DNA of 51,801 bases, from assembly GCA_018267365.1 (NCBI GenBank), contig JAFDYQ010000031.1, positions 1 through 51,801 on the forward strand. Direction: 5' to 3'. The translations under genes were made by a program, and so were the position numbers. Shown piece after piece: positions 1 through 8,317 of this stretch; within the stretch, counting starts at the first letter, position 1, and each line of letters opens with the position of its first letter. Source of the stretch: Bacteroidota bacterium (GTDB lineage: Bacteria > Bacteroidota > Bacteroidia > Chitinophagales > LD1). The notes under the pieces were generated by a model, which saw only the letters and a program-made list of their open reading frames with translations, was not told the DNA's origin and did no database searches.

Positions 1-234
1 ACAATGCGCAGGCAAACGTGAATAATGGTACTTGCATACCTAAGGTCTACGGCTGCACTGACACGGGGTCCATCAACTACAATGCGCAGGCAAACGTGAA
101 CAACGGCACTTGCATCCCTAAAATATACGGAGTGATGGACACAGCCTGCCGAAACTATAACCCGCAGGCCAACGTCAATAGCGGGGTTTGCCAGCCGAAT
201 GGCGTGAGCGATATCTCAAAGACCAACTTATGGA
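1..234 (+). repeat. 78-bp tandem coding repeat (three units)
   Basis: Units begin at 1, 79 and 157, each starting with an ACAATGCGCAGG-like sequence. The first two are nearly identical over their first 22 bases; the third is diverged. The array probably continues to the left of the window. Confidence 0.85.
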
Positions 235-479
235 TGGATATAGTACCAAATCCATTTACAAGGTCGGCTGTGATTAACATTTACACACCAGATGATCTCA
301 CCGGTGCGCAGCTAGTATTTTATGATCAGCTGGGACGGGCGGTGGACGCGGTACCACTGGCAGCCGGCGTTCACCAGATCGAATACACGAACACCAGGCT
401 TGCGGCCGGAGTGTATGATATAGCACTGGTGCGAAACGAGAGCATCATTGCACTGCGCAAAGTGGTGATAGAGAAATAA
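1..479 (+). CDS. T9SS-sorted repeat protein, 3' end only
   Basis: The reading frame is open to the left edge, so this is the C-terminal part of a larger gene. It begins with three copies of a 26-residue repeat (78 nt period) carrying NYNxQANVNNGTC and CTD-type motifs. This resembles the GCTDxxAxNYxxxAxxDDGSC repeats common in Bacteroidota surface proteins. The last ~80 residues (from MDIVPNPF to the end at RKVVIEK) match a T9SS type A sorting domain: a PNPF start, a YDQLGR strand and an LAAGVYDIAL strand. The protein is therefore probably exported across the outer membrane and attached to the surface or released. Function of the missing N-terminal part is unknown. The in-frame ATG at 18 lies inside a repeat and is not a real start. 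Confidence 0.85.
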   Translation, partial: NAQANVNNGTCIPKVYGCTDTGSINYNAQANVNNGTCIPKIYGVMDTACRNYNPQANVNSGVCQPNGVSDISKTNLWMDIVPNPFTRSAVINIYTPDDLTGAQLVFYDQLGRAVDAVPLAAGVHQIEYTNTRLAAGVYDIALVRNESIIALRKVVIEK

Positions 480-544
480 TAACTATATGACTAAAGATAT
501 CAGGTCCCTTGCACGAATGTGAAAAGACTTTTTAGTCGGATCCG

Positions 545-1048
545 CTATATAATGTGCACAAATAATGGGAGGTGCGCCTTTACATATTGTGCTACTTTCC
601 GCCGCTCTTCATCACAGATCACGTCGTACTCTTTATCCATAGGTTCAAACTCAGGATGCTCCTGATACAGCAGTGCAAACTCCTGAAGCGTTTTTTCCCG
701 CTCCAGGATTTCTCTCTTGGCCCGATATAGTTCCCTGCCGCTGTCTATGATAGATGCTGTCCTCTCCAGTCCCCATGCACGCAGATGCCCTGCTACAGGT
801 GTATCAAAAATGAAAGAACCATAGCCATTCTCTATGAGTTGTATCACGCCACCATTGCGCACCTGCCCGTCCCAGGCCTCAAAGGCCAGTAGAACGTTCT
901 GCTCAGTGGTCAGCCCGGGCAACTGCTGAGACGGGTATGCGGTCATAATGCTCCGGTAATTTTCGCAGAGCCTCCGGATCATCTCACCCGCATCATCTTT
1001 GAACGCTTCAAACTCCTCTTGCTTCAGTATTGGGACTATCACAGCCAT
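545..1048 (-). CDS. DMP19/DUF4375-like protein
   Basis: 167 aa, soluble, no signal peptide. The central part (about residues 50-100) has the pattern EAWDGQVRNGGVIQLIENG followed by a GxxxFDTPxAGHLRAWGLERTA segment. This resembles the DMP19-like (DUF4375) fold, whose hallmark is an NGG-F/I-xQ motif followed by helices. Some members have been described as DNA-mimic proteins, but most are uncharacterised and I do not infer DNA mimicry here. It starts 10 nt after the TonB receptor stop on the same strand, so co-transcription is likely. The family assignment is from motif similarity only. Confidence 0.7.
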   Translation of the reverse strand: MAVIVPILKQEEFEAFKDDAGEMIRRLCENYRSIMTAYPSQQLPGLTTEQNVLLAFEAWDGQVRNGGVIQLIENGYGSFIFDTPVAGHLRAWGLERTASIIDSGRELYRAKREILEREKTLQEFALLYQEHPEFEPMDKEYDVICDEERRKVAQYVKAHLPLFVHII

Positions 1049-1058
1049 ATCCGGTTAT

Positions 1059-3488
1059 TTATTTCTTCCTGGCGAAACCGAAATCTACACGGTAGTAAAA
1101 GAGTGGTAGAAAGCCCAGCTGATAGATCACCTGTGGCTGGGCAGACGTATTGATATACTGCAGGCGCAGGATATTTTTCTGCCCCGTCACATTCACGAGA
1201 TCTACGCCTACCTCCTGTGTCAGATGCTTGCGGCTATTAAACGAGTAGTTGATCTTTACATCAAAGCGGAAATATGGCTTGAACTCAAACTTATTGCGCA
1301 GTGCATCCTGTACTACCGGCTGGCCGGTTTCGGCAGATCTGGCCAGGTCAAACGGTGTATACCGCCGGCCACCACCAAACGTGATCTTGCCGCCTATACC
1401 AATTGTATTCAGGCGCTTCTTGCCCCATTTAAACTCCTTGGTGCCGAGAAGGTTCATCACATAGTGGCCGTTAAAGTCAGAGTTGTACCACTGCCCGTCA
1501 GATGCGCGGTAGCGGGCATCATAGAGCGAGCCGGAGAACATTGCAAACCAGTTATGAGTAAAGAACTTCTCGACCGTCAGTTCTACACCCATATTGCGCC
1601 CCACTCCTTTATTCACCAGCTTACCCGGAAAGAAACGGTCAAAGCCTGTGCCCTCATTAAGGATAGAGTACGATGAGGCAAAAGTATCCACCGGCAGGTC
1701 ATATATATACTGAAAGTAACCCTCTACCTTGATCCGCACATCCTGGCGGAAGAAAACGTCATAGCTTCCTACCACGTGGAAAGACCGCGTGAACCCCAAG
1801 TCGTTATTGCGCAATCTGGTGTCACGCCTGTCCGTAAAATTTTCCCGCTGAAAGTAGGCATAGTAAGGCTGAGTCTGGCTGTGCAGGCCTGTACCGAGCG
1901 CAATGGACTGATTAGGCTTGAACTGGTACTTGACAGAGGCGCGCGGCTCGAGACTCCAGCTCCAGTTTAGTGTAAAGAGCTGCCCATGCAGGCCGGCAGT
2001 CATACTTACCTTGCGCGAAATATTATACTTCCACTGTACATAGGGCAGGAAAAGGAAATGTACACCTTTGTACTGTAGCCGGTACTCCCATTGGTAGCGC
2101 TGCTCGTTCAGGTTGCTGTCTGTATAGTTGAAGGTCAGCATCTGTGAGTTCATGCCAAATCGCAGCGAGTGGCGGTTGGTGAGCTTATAGTTGCGGTAGA
2201 AATTTCCACTGAAGCGGGATTCTACAAAGCGGTAACCCATCTGCCGGTACATCCCGTCTACTATAAAATTGCCAGTAGCCGAGTCTACATGGCGTACTAC
2301 CCGGTTGTAGTGATCGCCTATGGTGGTGCCCGATGCTGCAAAAGTGATCTTGGAGTAGCATCTGGCACTGATCGGTCTGGTATAGCTGATACCAAATATC
2401 CCCAGGCCGGAGCGAAACCATTCGTCCGTATTATTGGATGCATAGATGTCCTGACCACCGGGTCGTACATCGGTACTCGTGATAAACTGTATAGTACTAT
2501 ATCCTGCTATCCCAAAAAGGGATATGTTACCTTTCCTGAGCGGGAAGTTTAGTTTGAAATTGAGATCCTGGTAGTGAGGGACTGCGCTGGTACCTATATC
2601 GACACCCATCTTGACCAGCAGGTCCAGCGTGGAGTAGCGGTAGGCAAACTGGTAGCTGGATTTCCTCTTGCGGTCTATAGGACCCTCAGCACTCGCCTCG
2701 AGGCCTAGCAGGCCCCACTGGAGCGAAGCCTCGTGCTTCTCATCATTGCCATTTTTAAACCTGACGTCAAAAACAGCCGCCAGCGCATTGCCGTACTCTG
2801 CCGGAAACGCTCCCGTGAGGAAGTCTGAGTTTGCCAGGGATTTATTGTTTAACACGTTGACAGAACCACCCGTGGTACCAGCTATGGCAAAGTGAGATGG
2901 ATTGGGGATGTCTACATTCTCTACCCGCCACAGCACTCCGAGTGGAGAGTTGCCCCTCACCACTATATCATTACGGGAGTCATCCGTACCTGATACTCCG
3001 GCAAAGTTTGACGCCATACGTGCCGGATCAGACCGGCTGCCGGCATAGCGGGTGGCCTCCTCTACAGTAAACTGGCGGGCACTGGTCTGCGCCATATCAT
3101 TGATCGATTCTCCCCGGCGTTTGCCCGCGTTGACCTGTACTTCGTTTATCTCAGTCACCGCAGGCTCCATCTCCAGGCGCAAAACTACTTCTTTGGCTGC
3201 GGTGACCGGGGTATTGGGCAGCGTTACTTTATTGTATCCTATGTAGGAGGCGCTGATATTGACGCGGCCTACAGGCACATTCTCTATGCGAAAATAGCCC
3301 TTGTCATCCGTAGCAGTGCCCCCTATGAGTTTGTCTCCTATGTGTACAGCTACATTGACACCGATCAGCGGGCTATTGGACTCCCGGTCTATCACCGTAC
3401 CCCTGACTATCTGTGTGATGGCGCTGGTCTGCGCAGTAGCCAGAGCCGCGGATAATGATACTATACAGAATAGTAAAGCTAATCTCAT
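1059..3488 (-). CDS. TonB-dependent receptor with carboxypeptidase-regulatory-like N-domain
   Basis: 809 aa. The N-terminus is a signal peptide (RLALLFCIVSLSAALATAQ). Residues ~25-115 form a CarboxypepD_reg-like domain (VRGTVIDRESNSPLIGVNV, then GYFRIENVPVGRVNI). A plug domain follows at ~130-240 (NDIVVRGNSPLGVLWRVENV), then a long beta-barrel with alternating aromatic strands to the C-terminal YYRVDFGFARKK. TonB-dependent receptors import siderophores, glycans, vitamins or other large ligands across the outer membrane using ExbBD-TonB energy. No SusD partner is adjacent, so the substrate cannot be told. It lies between a small membrane protein gene (33 nt upstream) and the DMP19-like gene (10 nt downstream) in a probable operon. 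Confidence 0.93.
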   Translation of the reverse strand: MRLALLFCIVSLSAALATAQTSAITQIVRGTVIDRESNSPLIGVNVAVHIGDKLIGGTATDDKGYFRIENVPVGRVNISASYIGYNKVTLPNTPVTAAKEVVLRLEMEPAVTEINEVQVNAGKRRGESINDMAQTSARQFTVEEATRYAGSRSDPARMASNFAGVSGTDDSRNDIVVRGNSPLGVLWRVENVDIPNPSHFAIAGTTGGSVNVLNNKSLANSDFLTGAFPAEYGNALAAVFDVRFKNGNDEKHEASLQWGLLGLEASAEGPIDRKRKSSYQFAYRYSTLDLLVKMGVDIGTSAVPHYQDLNFKLNFPLRKGNISLFGIAGYSTIQFITSTDVRPGGQDIYASNNTDEWFRSGLGIFGISYTRPISARCYSKITFAASGTTIGDHYNRVVRHVDSATGNFIVDGMYRQMGYRFVESRFSGNFYRNYKLTNRHSLRFGMNSQMLTFNYTDSNLNEQRYQWEYRLQYKGVHFLFLPYVQWKYNISRKVSMTAGLHGQLFTLNWSWSLEPRASVKYQFKPNQSIALGTGLHSQTQPYYAYFQRENFTDRRDTRLRNNDLGFTRSFHVVGSYDVFFRQDVRIKVEGYFQYIYDLPVDTFASSYSILNEGTGFDRFFPGKLVNKGVGRNMGVELTVEKFFTHNWFAMFSGSLYDARYRASDGQWYNSDFNGHYVMNLLGTKEFKWGKKRLNTIGIGGKITFGGGRRYTPFDLARSAETGQPVVQDALRNKFEFKPYFRFDVKINYSFNSRKHLTQEVGVDLVNVTGQKNILRLQYINTSAQPQVIYQLGFLPLFYYRVDFGFARKK

Positions 3489-3521
3489 GCAGTGTATAAA
3501 CTTCCGAAAAAGATAAGGGGT

Positions 3522-3887
3522 CTACGGTTTTACCTCTTCTACCTTATCTACAAAGTAGTTAGTCTCCCCCTGCCATATGAAGGCATGCTTGATCTCGTGG
3601 TAGTGCAGGCTCACGTTGCGGCCCTCGAGATGTGAAAGTTGCTCTGCTACATCCTTATCTTTCACTGAGAAATCCCAGATATTATTGATCAGCCCTACTT
3701 TGGGATCAGGGTTGATATCCACCTGATTGATCTCGCCCTCGTATGTCTTGAATACATTACCCTTCTTGCTAAACTTGATCAGGACACCGGCACGGTTTCC
3801 CTCACTATAAGTAAACTGAGTATATGCATAATAGACGCCCAGAATGGCCAGAAGTACAGCGATAATAATAGGTATGGCTTTTTTCAT
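3522..3887 (-). CDS. Small single-pass membrane-anchored protein, unknown function
   Basis: 121 aa. An N-terminal hydrophobic segment (residues ~4-23, IPIIIAVLLAILGVYYAYT) is either an anchor or an uncleaved signal. A soluble domain of about 95 residues follows, rich in beta-type segments (GVLIKFSKKGNVFKTYEGE; NIWDFSVKDKDVAEQL; VSLHYHEIKHAFIWQGETNY). Similar short proteins are common in Bacteroidota and usually annotated as hypothetical. It is the first gene of the minus-strand cluster, followed after 33 nt by the TonB receptor. No lipobox is seen. Confidence 0.8.
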   Translation of the reverse strand: MKKAIPIIIAVLLAILGVYYAYTQFTYSEGNRAGVLIKFSKKGNVFKTYEGEINQVDINPDPKVGLINNIWDFSVKDKDVAEQLSHLEGRNVSLHYHEIKHAFIWQGETNYFVDKVEEVKP

Positions 3888-4056
3888 ACAATAGAAATTT
3901 ACTTAAAGATAAAATCTTTTTGTCCGTTGGTACAAGCCCGACTTACAAACACTGAAGTGTCTACAGACTACCTTTTGAAAGAATATCAGAAAGTGTATTT
4001 TAGCCCCTGTCCGGCATTGTGGCTAAGATCAGCTATGCCGGCACAAAAACTAAACC

Positions 4057-5379
4057 ATGGTACTCACTATCGTACAATCTCTCTGTTTTGTCCTCTTCGT
4101 AGGTGGCTGTAGCTACATCGCCTACCGCGGCTTTCGCAATGTTTATCTCAACATAATGCTCGGGCGCTCCGCTGAGTTTACGGATCATCCGGGTGAGCGC
4201 GGGAAGACCATGCTCATGGTGGCTCTGGGCCAGAAAAAAATGTTTAAGCGTCCGATAGCTGCTATGCTTCACCTGGTGATCTATGTTTCTTTTGTCATCA
4301 CACAAGTAGAGTTGATAGAGATCTTTATAGATGGCATCTTCGGTACGCACCGTATCATTTTTCATGCATGGGAGCATATACCTGCCCTGCGCGGCCTGTA
4401 TGTATTCGCCATCAACCTCATTGAAGTACTTTCGGTACTTACATTTATCGTCACAGTTGCATTCCTCTATCGTCGTGATCTGCTGAAGCTTCCTCGCTTC
4501 AATAAGCCTGAGATGCAGGGTTGGCCCCATATGGATGCTCATATCATCCTCTTTCTTGAGATGTTTCTGATCATCAACATATTTATCATGAATAGCTTTG
4601 ATATGGCTGCTGCGCATGGTGAGTATGGGTTTTGGATCAGCGGCATGATAGCCCACTACTGGGAAGGTATGAATCCTGAGATGCTGGAGATATTTGAAAA
4701 GATAGGCTGGTGGGGGCACCTGGCCGGGGTGTTTGGCTTCCTGATGTATCTGGCCCACTCCAAGCACCTGCACATCTTGCTGGCATTCCCTAATACTTAT
4801 TTCTCACGCCTCACGCCAAAAGGCTATCTTAATAATATGCCTGAGGTGACCCGTGAGGTGAAACTGATGCTGGATCCCAATGCGCAGGTAGAGCCTGCCG
4901 CATCTGATGCACCGGCCAAGTTTGGCGCCAAGGATATCTTTGACCTGACATGGAAGAACCTGCTCGATGCCTATACCTGTACTGAGTGCGGCCGCTGTAC
5001 TGCCCAGTGCCCGGCCAATATGACGGGCAAGAAGCTCTCTCCTCGCAAGATCATGATGGATACCCGTGATCGTATGGAGGAGGTACGTGAGAAGATGGAC
5101 GCTAATAATGGTGTATGGGCAGATGATGGTAAGAACCTGATAGAAAATGGCTATATCTCTGTAGAAGAACTGCGCGCCTGCACTACCTGCAATGCCTGCG
5201 TGGAAGAGTGCCCGGTCAATATCTCTCCACTGGATATCATCATGCAGCTGCGCCGCAGCCTGATCATGGAGGATAGCAACTCTCCTAATGAGTGGAACGG
5301 CATGTTTGCCAATCTGGAGAATAACGGCGCCCCTTGGCAGTTTTCTCCTCAAGATAGACTCAACTGGGAAAAAGCATAA
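4057..5379 (+). CDS. Membrane-anchored 4Fe-4S ferredoxin-type oxidoreductase subunit (HdrC/NarI-like)
   Basis: 440 aa. The N-terminal ~250 residues contain about five membrane segments resembling the nitrate-reductase gamma/HdrE-like haem b domain, with histidines in hydrophobic stretches (for example HLVIYVSFVITQVELIEIF). The C-terminal domain has two 4Fe-4S motifs: C308-xx-C311-xx-C314-xxx-C318 (CTECGRCTAQCP) and C375-xx-C378-xx-C381-xxx-C385 (CTTCNACVEECP). The architecture suggests electron transfer between the quinone pool and a soluble partner. The next gene, 44 nt downstream, encodes a CCG-domain protein, the usual partner of HdrC-like subunits. The physiological electron donor is not visible; ETF or a dehydrogenase encoded elsewhere is possible. 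Confidence 0.9.
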   Translation: MVLTIVQSLCFVLFVGGCSYIAYRGFRNVYLNIMLGRSAEFTDHPGERGKTMLMVALGQKKMFKRPIAAMLHLVIYVSFVITQVELIEIFIDGIFGTHRIIFHAWEHIPALRGLYVFAINLIEVLSVLTFIVTVAFLYRRDLLKLPRFNKPEMQGWPHMDAHIILFLEMFLIINIFIMNSFDMAAAHGEYGFWISGMIAHYWEGMNPEMLEIFEKIGWWGHLAGVFGFLMYLAHSKHLHILLAFPNTYFSRLTPKGYLNNMPEVTREVKLMLDPNAQVEPAASDAPAKFGAKDIFDLTWKNLLDAYTCTECGRCTAQCPANMTGKKLSPRKIMMDTRDRMEEVREKMDANNGVWADDGKNLIENGYISVEELRACTTCNACVEECPVNISPLDIIMQLRRSLIMEDSNSPNEWNGMFANLENNGAPWQFSPQDRLNWEKA

Positions 5380-5423
5380 GAGTACAGCAGTTTAATTTTC
5401 AACTTTCAAATCTCAATAAGACA

Positions 5424-6221
5424 ATGGATATAAAGGTTCCTACTATGGCCGAGATGGCCGCAAATGGCCAGAAACCGGATGTGCTTTTTTGGGTGGGCTG
5501 CTCAGGCAGCTTTGACCAGCGTGCGCAGCGCATCACCAGGGCATTTGTCAAGATACTGAACCATCTCAATATCAAATACGCTGTGCTCGGTACAGAGGAA
5601 AGCTGCACCGGAGATCCGGCCAAGCGCGCAGGCAATGAGTTTGTCTACCAGATGCTCGCCATGCAGAATATAGAAGTAATGAATAACTATGGCGTGCAGG
5701 AGATCGTGACCACCTGCCCGCACTGCTTCAATATCCTGAAAAATGAATACCCTGCGCTCGGTGGCAAATACCGTGTGCGGCATCATGCACAGTTCCTGCA
5801 GGAGCTGATAGACCAGGGCAAGATCAAACTGACCGATGCTACCACCTTCAAAGGTAAGCGCATCACCTACCATGACTCGTGCTATCTGGGCCGCGCTAAT
5901 GAAATCTACGAAGCACCTCGCAAGGTATTGGAGCTGCTAGATGCAGAACTGGTGGAGATGAAGAGCTGCAAGACCAAGGGTCTCTGCTGTGGTGCAGGCG
6001 GGGCTCAGATGTTCAAAGAAGAAGAACATGGCAAGCTGCGCATCAATGAAGCGCGTACACTGGAGGCACTGGAGGTATCGCCGGACATTGTAGCCTCGGC
6101 CTGCCCCTTTTGCAATACGATGCTGACTGATGGCGTGAAAGGTAAAGACATGCAAGTATCTGTGAAGGTATTTGATATAGCCGAGCTGATCGCACAGGGT
6201 CAGGGTCTGGACGGCTTCTGA
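5424..6221 (+). CDS. CCG-domain (cysteine-rich) Fe-S oxidoreductase subunit, HdrB/LutA-like
   Basis: 265 aa, soluble. Two cysteine-rich CCG-type domains are present. The first has VGCSGSFDQRA, ESCTGDPAKRAG and TTCPHCFNILKNEY. The second has YHDSCYLGRANEIYEAPRKV, then LCCGAGGAQMF and ACPFCNTM. This organisation is shared by HdrB, GlpC/LutA and succinate dehydrogenase subunit E, where each CCG domain can bind an unusual Fe-S cluster. Together with the upstream membrane Fe-S protein it forms a two-subunit module. Spacing and strand indicate one operon. The specific substrate is not deducible. Confidence 0.9.
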   Translation: MDIKVPTMAEMAANGQKPDVLFWVGCSGSFDQRAQRITRAFVKILNHLNIKYAVLGTEESCTGDPAKRAGNEFVYQMLAMQNIEVMNNYGVQEIVTTCPHCFNILKNEYPALGGKYRVRHHAQFLQELIDQGKIKLTDATTFKGKRITYHDSCYLGRANEIYEAPRKVLELLDAELVEMKSCKTKGLCCGAGGAQMFKEEEHGKLRINEARTLEALEVSPDIVASACPFCNTMLTDGVKGKDMQVSVKVFDIAELIAQGQGLDGF

Positions 6222-6258
6222 TCATATTGATTGGCTTACCCTTTGCTGCGTGAGAGAC

Positions 6259-6927
6259 ATGAAAGATGATAAGCCATCGCCCCTCCCTCTATATATAGGT
6301 GTAGCCGGTGCCATAGCTATGGCGGTTTGTGACGTCACCCTCCTGGGCGTGCCGCAGGCGGGCTGGAGCGCTGATATCTACAGTTTCGGTGCACTGCCTC
6401 TGGTTTCGACAGTGCGTATCCAGGCAGGCGCCCTGGGGGGACTCGTCGCATCCTTTTTTATATGTGCGGGCTACTGGTACCTCTGGCAGCTGCTGCGATC
6501 ATACGCTTCTCGCCTGGCATTTATAATGTTTGGGGCACTGGTTTTCTATAGTATGATGGGAGGAGTATTCCATGCCGGCTACTACTTTGCCGGTTCTGCC
6601 ATCCACCGAGGGGATATAATTCTGTATTTCAACTATCTACACAGGCTTCAGCTGCTCGCAGTGATAGCGGGGGCAGGCTCACTGGTGGGTAGCCTGACTT
6701 ATGCCTATATCATGCTGAGGTGTCAATATACTTATGCTAAATGGTACGCTGCCGGCAATCTCCTGGTCTGGCAAGGCCTCGCTCTGGCGGTGACCTACAT
6801 CCTTCCCGCACCCGTGGGCGGCTTTATACGTCCCACATTTATCAATCTGGGCACGGTCTTATTCTTCATGTACTTATGGATAATGCAGCGAAACAGTAAG
6901 GAATCATCGCGTTTGGGAGTGGGCTAA
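6259..6927 (+). CDS. Multi-pass membrane protein, unknown function
   Basis: 222 aa from the ATG at 6259; a GTG at 6250 in the same frame would add three residues. About six hydrophobic segments are visible, including PLYIGVAGAIAMAVCDVTLL, GGLVASFFICAGYWYLW and LVWQGLALAVTYILP. Charged loops and a short basic C-terminus follow. The gene begins 37 nt after the CCG-protein stop and may be co-transcribed with the Fe-S pair. I do not recognise a family with confidence; it resembles uncharacterised six-TM proteins of Bacteroidota. Confidence 0.8.
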   Translation: MKDDKPSPLPLYIGVAGAIAMAVCDVTLLGVPQAGWSADIYSFGALPLVSTVRIQAGALGGLVASFFICAGYWYLWQLLRSYASRLAFIMFGALVFYSMMGGVFHAGYYFAGSAIHRGDIILYFNYLHRLQLLAVIAGAGSLVGSLTYAYIMLRCQYTYAKWYAAGNLLVWQGLALAVTYILPAPVGGFIRPTFINLGTVLFFMYLWIMQRNSKESSRLGVG

Positions 6928-6980
6928 AGAAAAATGTCTATTATGTTTGATGCGAAACACTCATAATCAAACACTTAAAC

Positions 6981-7454
6981 ATGTCTACACTGAAACACTT
7001 GCCTTTTTTGCTCGTTATTTTTATGCTCGCATCTTGCGGCAAAACAGAATTTACCAAAAAGCACCAGGCGAAATGGAAGGCTAACGGCGTACAATATACC
7101 TGTGACCCGGATAATGTGGTGGGCAGCTATGACGCCGGCGATCCTCACAAGCTGAATATCACAGCTAATGCCTCCGCAGGACAAGCCGACCTACTCTCGA
7201 TGCAGATAGACCTGACCAAAACTGACCAGGATGTATTAGTACTAAGGCCGCTAAATCATTTTACCTATACACCAGGTAGCGGCGCTAATACATACCAGCT
7301 GATAAATGGCCACTATAAGATCACCAGCTATAGCGAAGGCGATCCCAGCAGCCGCCATGTAGAGGGCACGTTCACCCTCCACTTTGACAGGGATCAAAAT
7401 GCCAGTGATACAGTCAACCTATCAGAGGGATACTTTTATCTCAATAATTATTGA
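6981..7454 (+). CDS. Small lipoprotein, unknown function
   Basis: 157 aa. The lipoprotein signal is MSTLKHLPFLLVIFMLASCG, with lipobox LASC and the cysteine at residue 19. The mature part (~139 aa) reads like a beta-sandwich, for example WKANGVQYTCDPDNVVGSYD and SRHVEGTFTLHFDRD. The phrasing 'GTFTLHF...' near the end is typical of Bacteroidota DUF-type outer-membrane lipoproteins, but no family is named here. A TATGTTTG sequence at 6942-6949 could be the -7 promoter box. A strong hairpin at 7476-7500 closes the gene. Confidence 0.82.
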   Translation: MSTLKHLPFLLVIFMLASCGKTEFTKKHQAKWKANGVQYTCDPDNVVGSYDAGDPHKLNITANASAGQADLLSMQIDLTKTDQDVLVLRPLNHFTYTPGSGANTYQLINGHYKITSYSEGDPSSRHVEGTFTLHFDRDQNASDTVNLSEGYFYLNNY

Positions 7455-7475
7455 GCAGTCACAGCTACAAATATT

Positions 7476-7500
7476 AAGGCCCGGTATGTATCCGGGCCTT
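7476..7500. terminator. Bidirectional hairpin terminator
   Basis: Arms AAGGCCCGG (7476-7484) and CCGGGCCTT (7492-7500) are perfectly complementary around a 7-nt loop. The hairpin lies between convergent genes (lipoprotein on plus, WYL protein on minus), so it may serve both. Confidence 0.8.
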
Positions 7501-7520
7501 TGACGTTCTGCTATATCCGA

Positions 7521-7892
7521 TCATTGATCTTCTTCTTCAAATTCTTCTCCATAGGTATTTGCACCGGCATCCTGATAGTCTTCTATCCTGAAGTTCTCCC
7601 TCCGGGCAAACTCTTCAAGCCTCACCTTTATCATATTGAGCCGGTCCAGGCGAAAGGAGCGATAGTCGCAACGAAGCCTGCACCACGCTACCAGATTGCG
7701 GCGACGGTCTTTGTAGACCAGCGCCATTGGTTCTATTTCACGGGTAGTTATGCCCTTATCCTTGGAGTCATACTCTATGATAGCCACCAGACGGTTGTCT
7801 ATGGCATTATTGACAGTACTGAGCAGATTGGGAGAGTAGTGCATTTGTTTGCGCTGCGCTACGCCGCGAGTGTAGGTAGATATTCCATTCAT
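7521..7892 (-). CDS. Stand-alone WYL-domain protein
   Basis: 123 aa. Residues ~30-90 fit a WYL domain: IEYDSKDKGITTREIEPMAL, then YKDRRRNLVAWCRLRCDYRS and FRLDRLNMIKV. WYL domains bind ligands or nucleic acid and are usually fused to an N-terminal HTH in ~300-residue transcription factors. Here there is no HTH; only about 28 residues precede the domain. The C-terminus is strongly acidic (EEFEEEDQ). It could be an effector-sensing partner of another regulator. The family call is fairly secure, the role is not. Confidence 0.82.
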   Translation of the reverse strand: MNGISTYTRGVAQRKQMHYSPNLLSTVNNAIDNRLVAIIEYDSKDKGITTREIEPMALVYKDRRRNLVAWCRLRCDYRSFRLDRLNMIKVRLEEFARRENFRIEDYQDAGANTYGEEFEEEDQ

Positions 7893-8317
7893 GCAGTTTG
7901 GGTTTTGTTATACAATATTGGTGCACAGGTCGGGCCTGACACCTCACAGGGTTGATACTGACGAATTTATCGCTATTTACTAACTTTTAATCAAAATACA
8001 TCGAATGGAGGCAATGTTTAATGCAACGGTAGATGTTTTAACAAATTAACCTCCGTATACCCTGTGTGTGGCTTGGTTGTTAGCTCCCATGATTATGTTC
8101 TTTCCGGCAGTTTCCTGACAAATGCCCGGATTCATACGCATATTGTCATTTTTATGTCATCAAACAGTTCTTTAGTTTTTTTTCTTCGGCCCGCGTGCAA
8201 CCCTTTATGCCCGAGAGCTATCTACTATACATCTGAAGCTCTTAAACACTTCAGCACAGCCATATAGGGAGACATTTACCTTAATTATCATATTTTCATT
8301 CACGAAAAGTATAAGGT
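7893..8317. other. Intergenic region between WYL gene and rocD
   Basis: 425 bp separating divergent genes. I see no convincing gene: the short open frame at 8064-8267 has no coding-like composition. I found no exact TTG-N(17-23)-TAnnTTTG match. The promoters of both flanking genes must lie here. Confidence 0.6.

Noticed and set aside
4033..4773. 246-codon minus-strand frame opposite the Fe-S membrane protein
   Set aside because: Antisense to a well-supported gene; the translation is His/Lys-rich without recognisable features.
8064..8267. 67-codon frame in the gap before rocD
   Set aside because: No coding-like composition, no ribosome site or family match.
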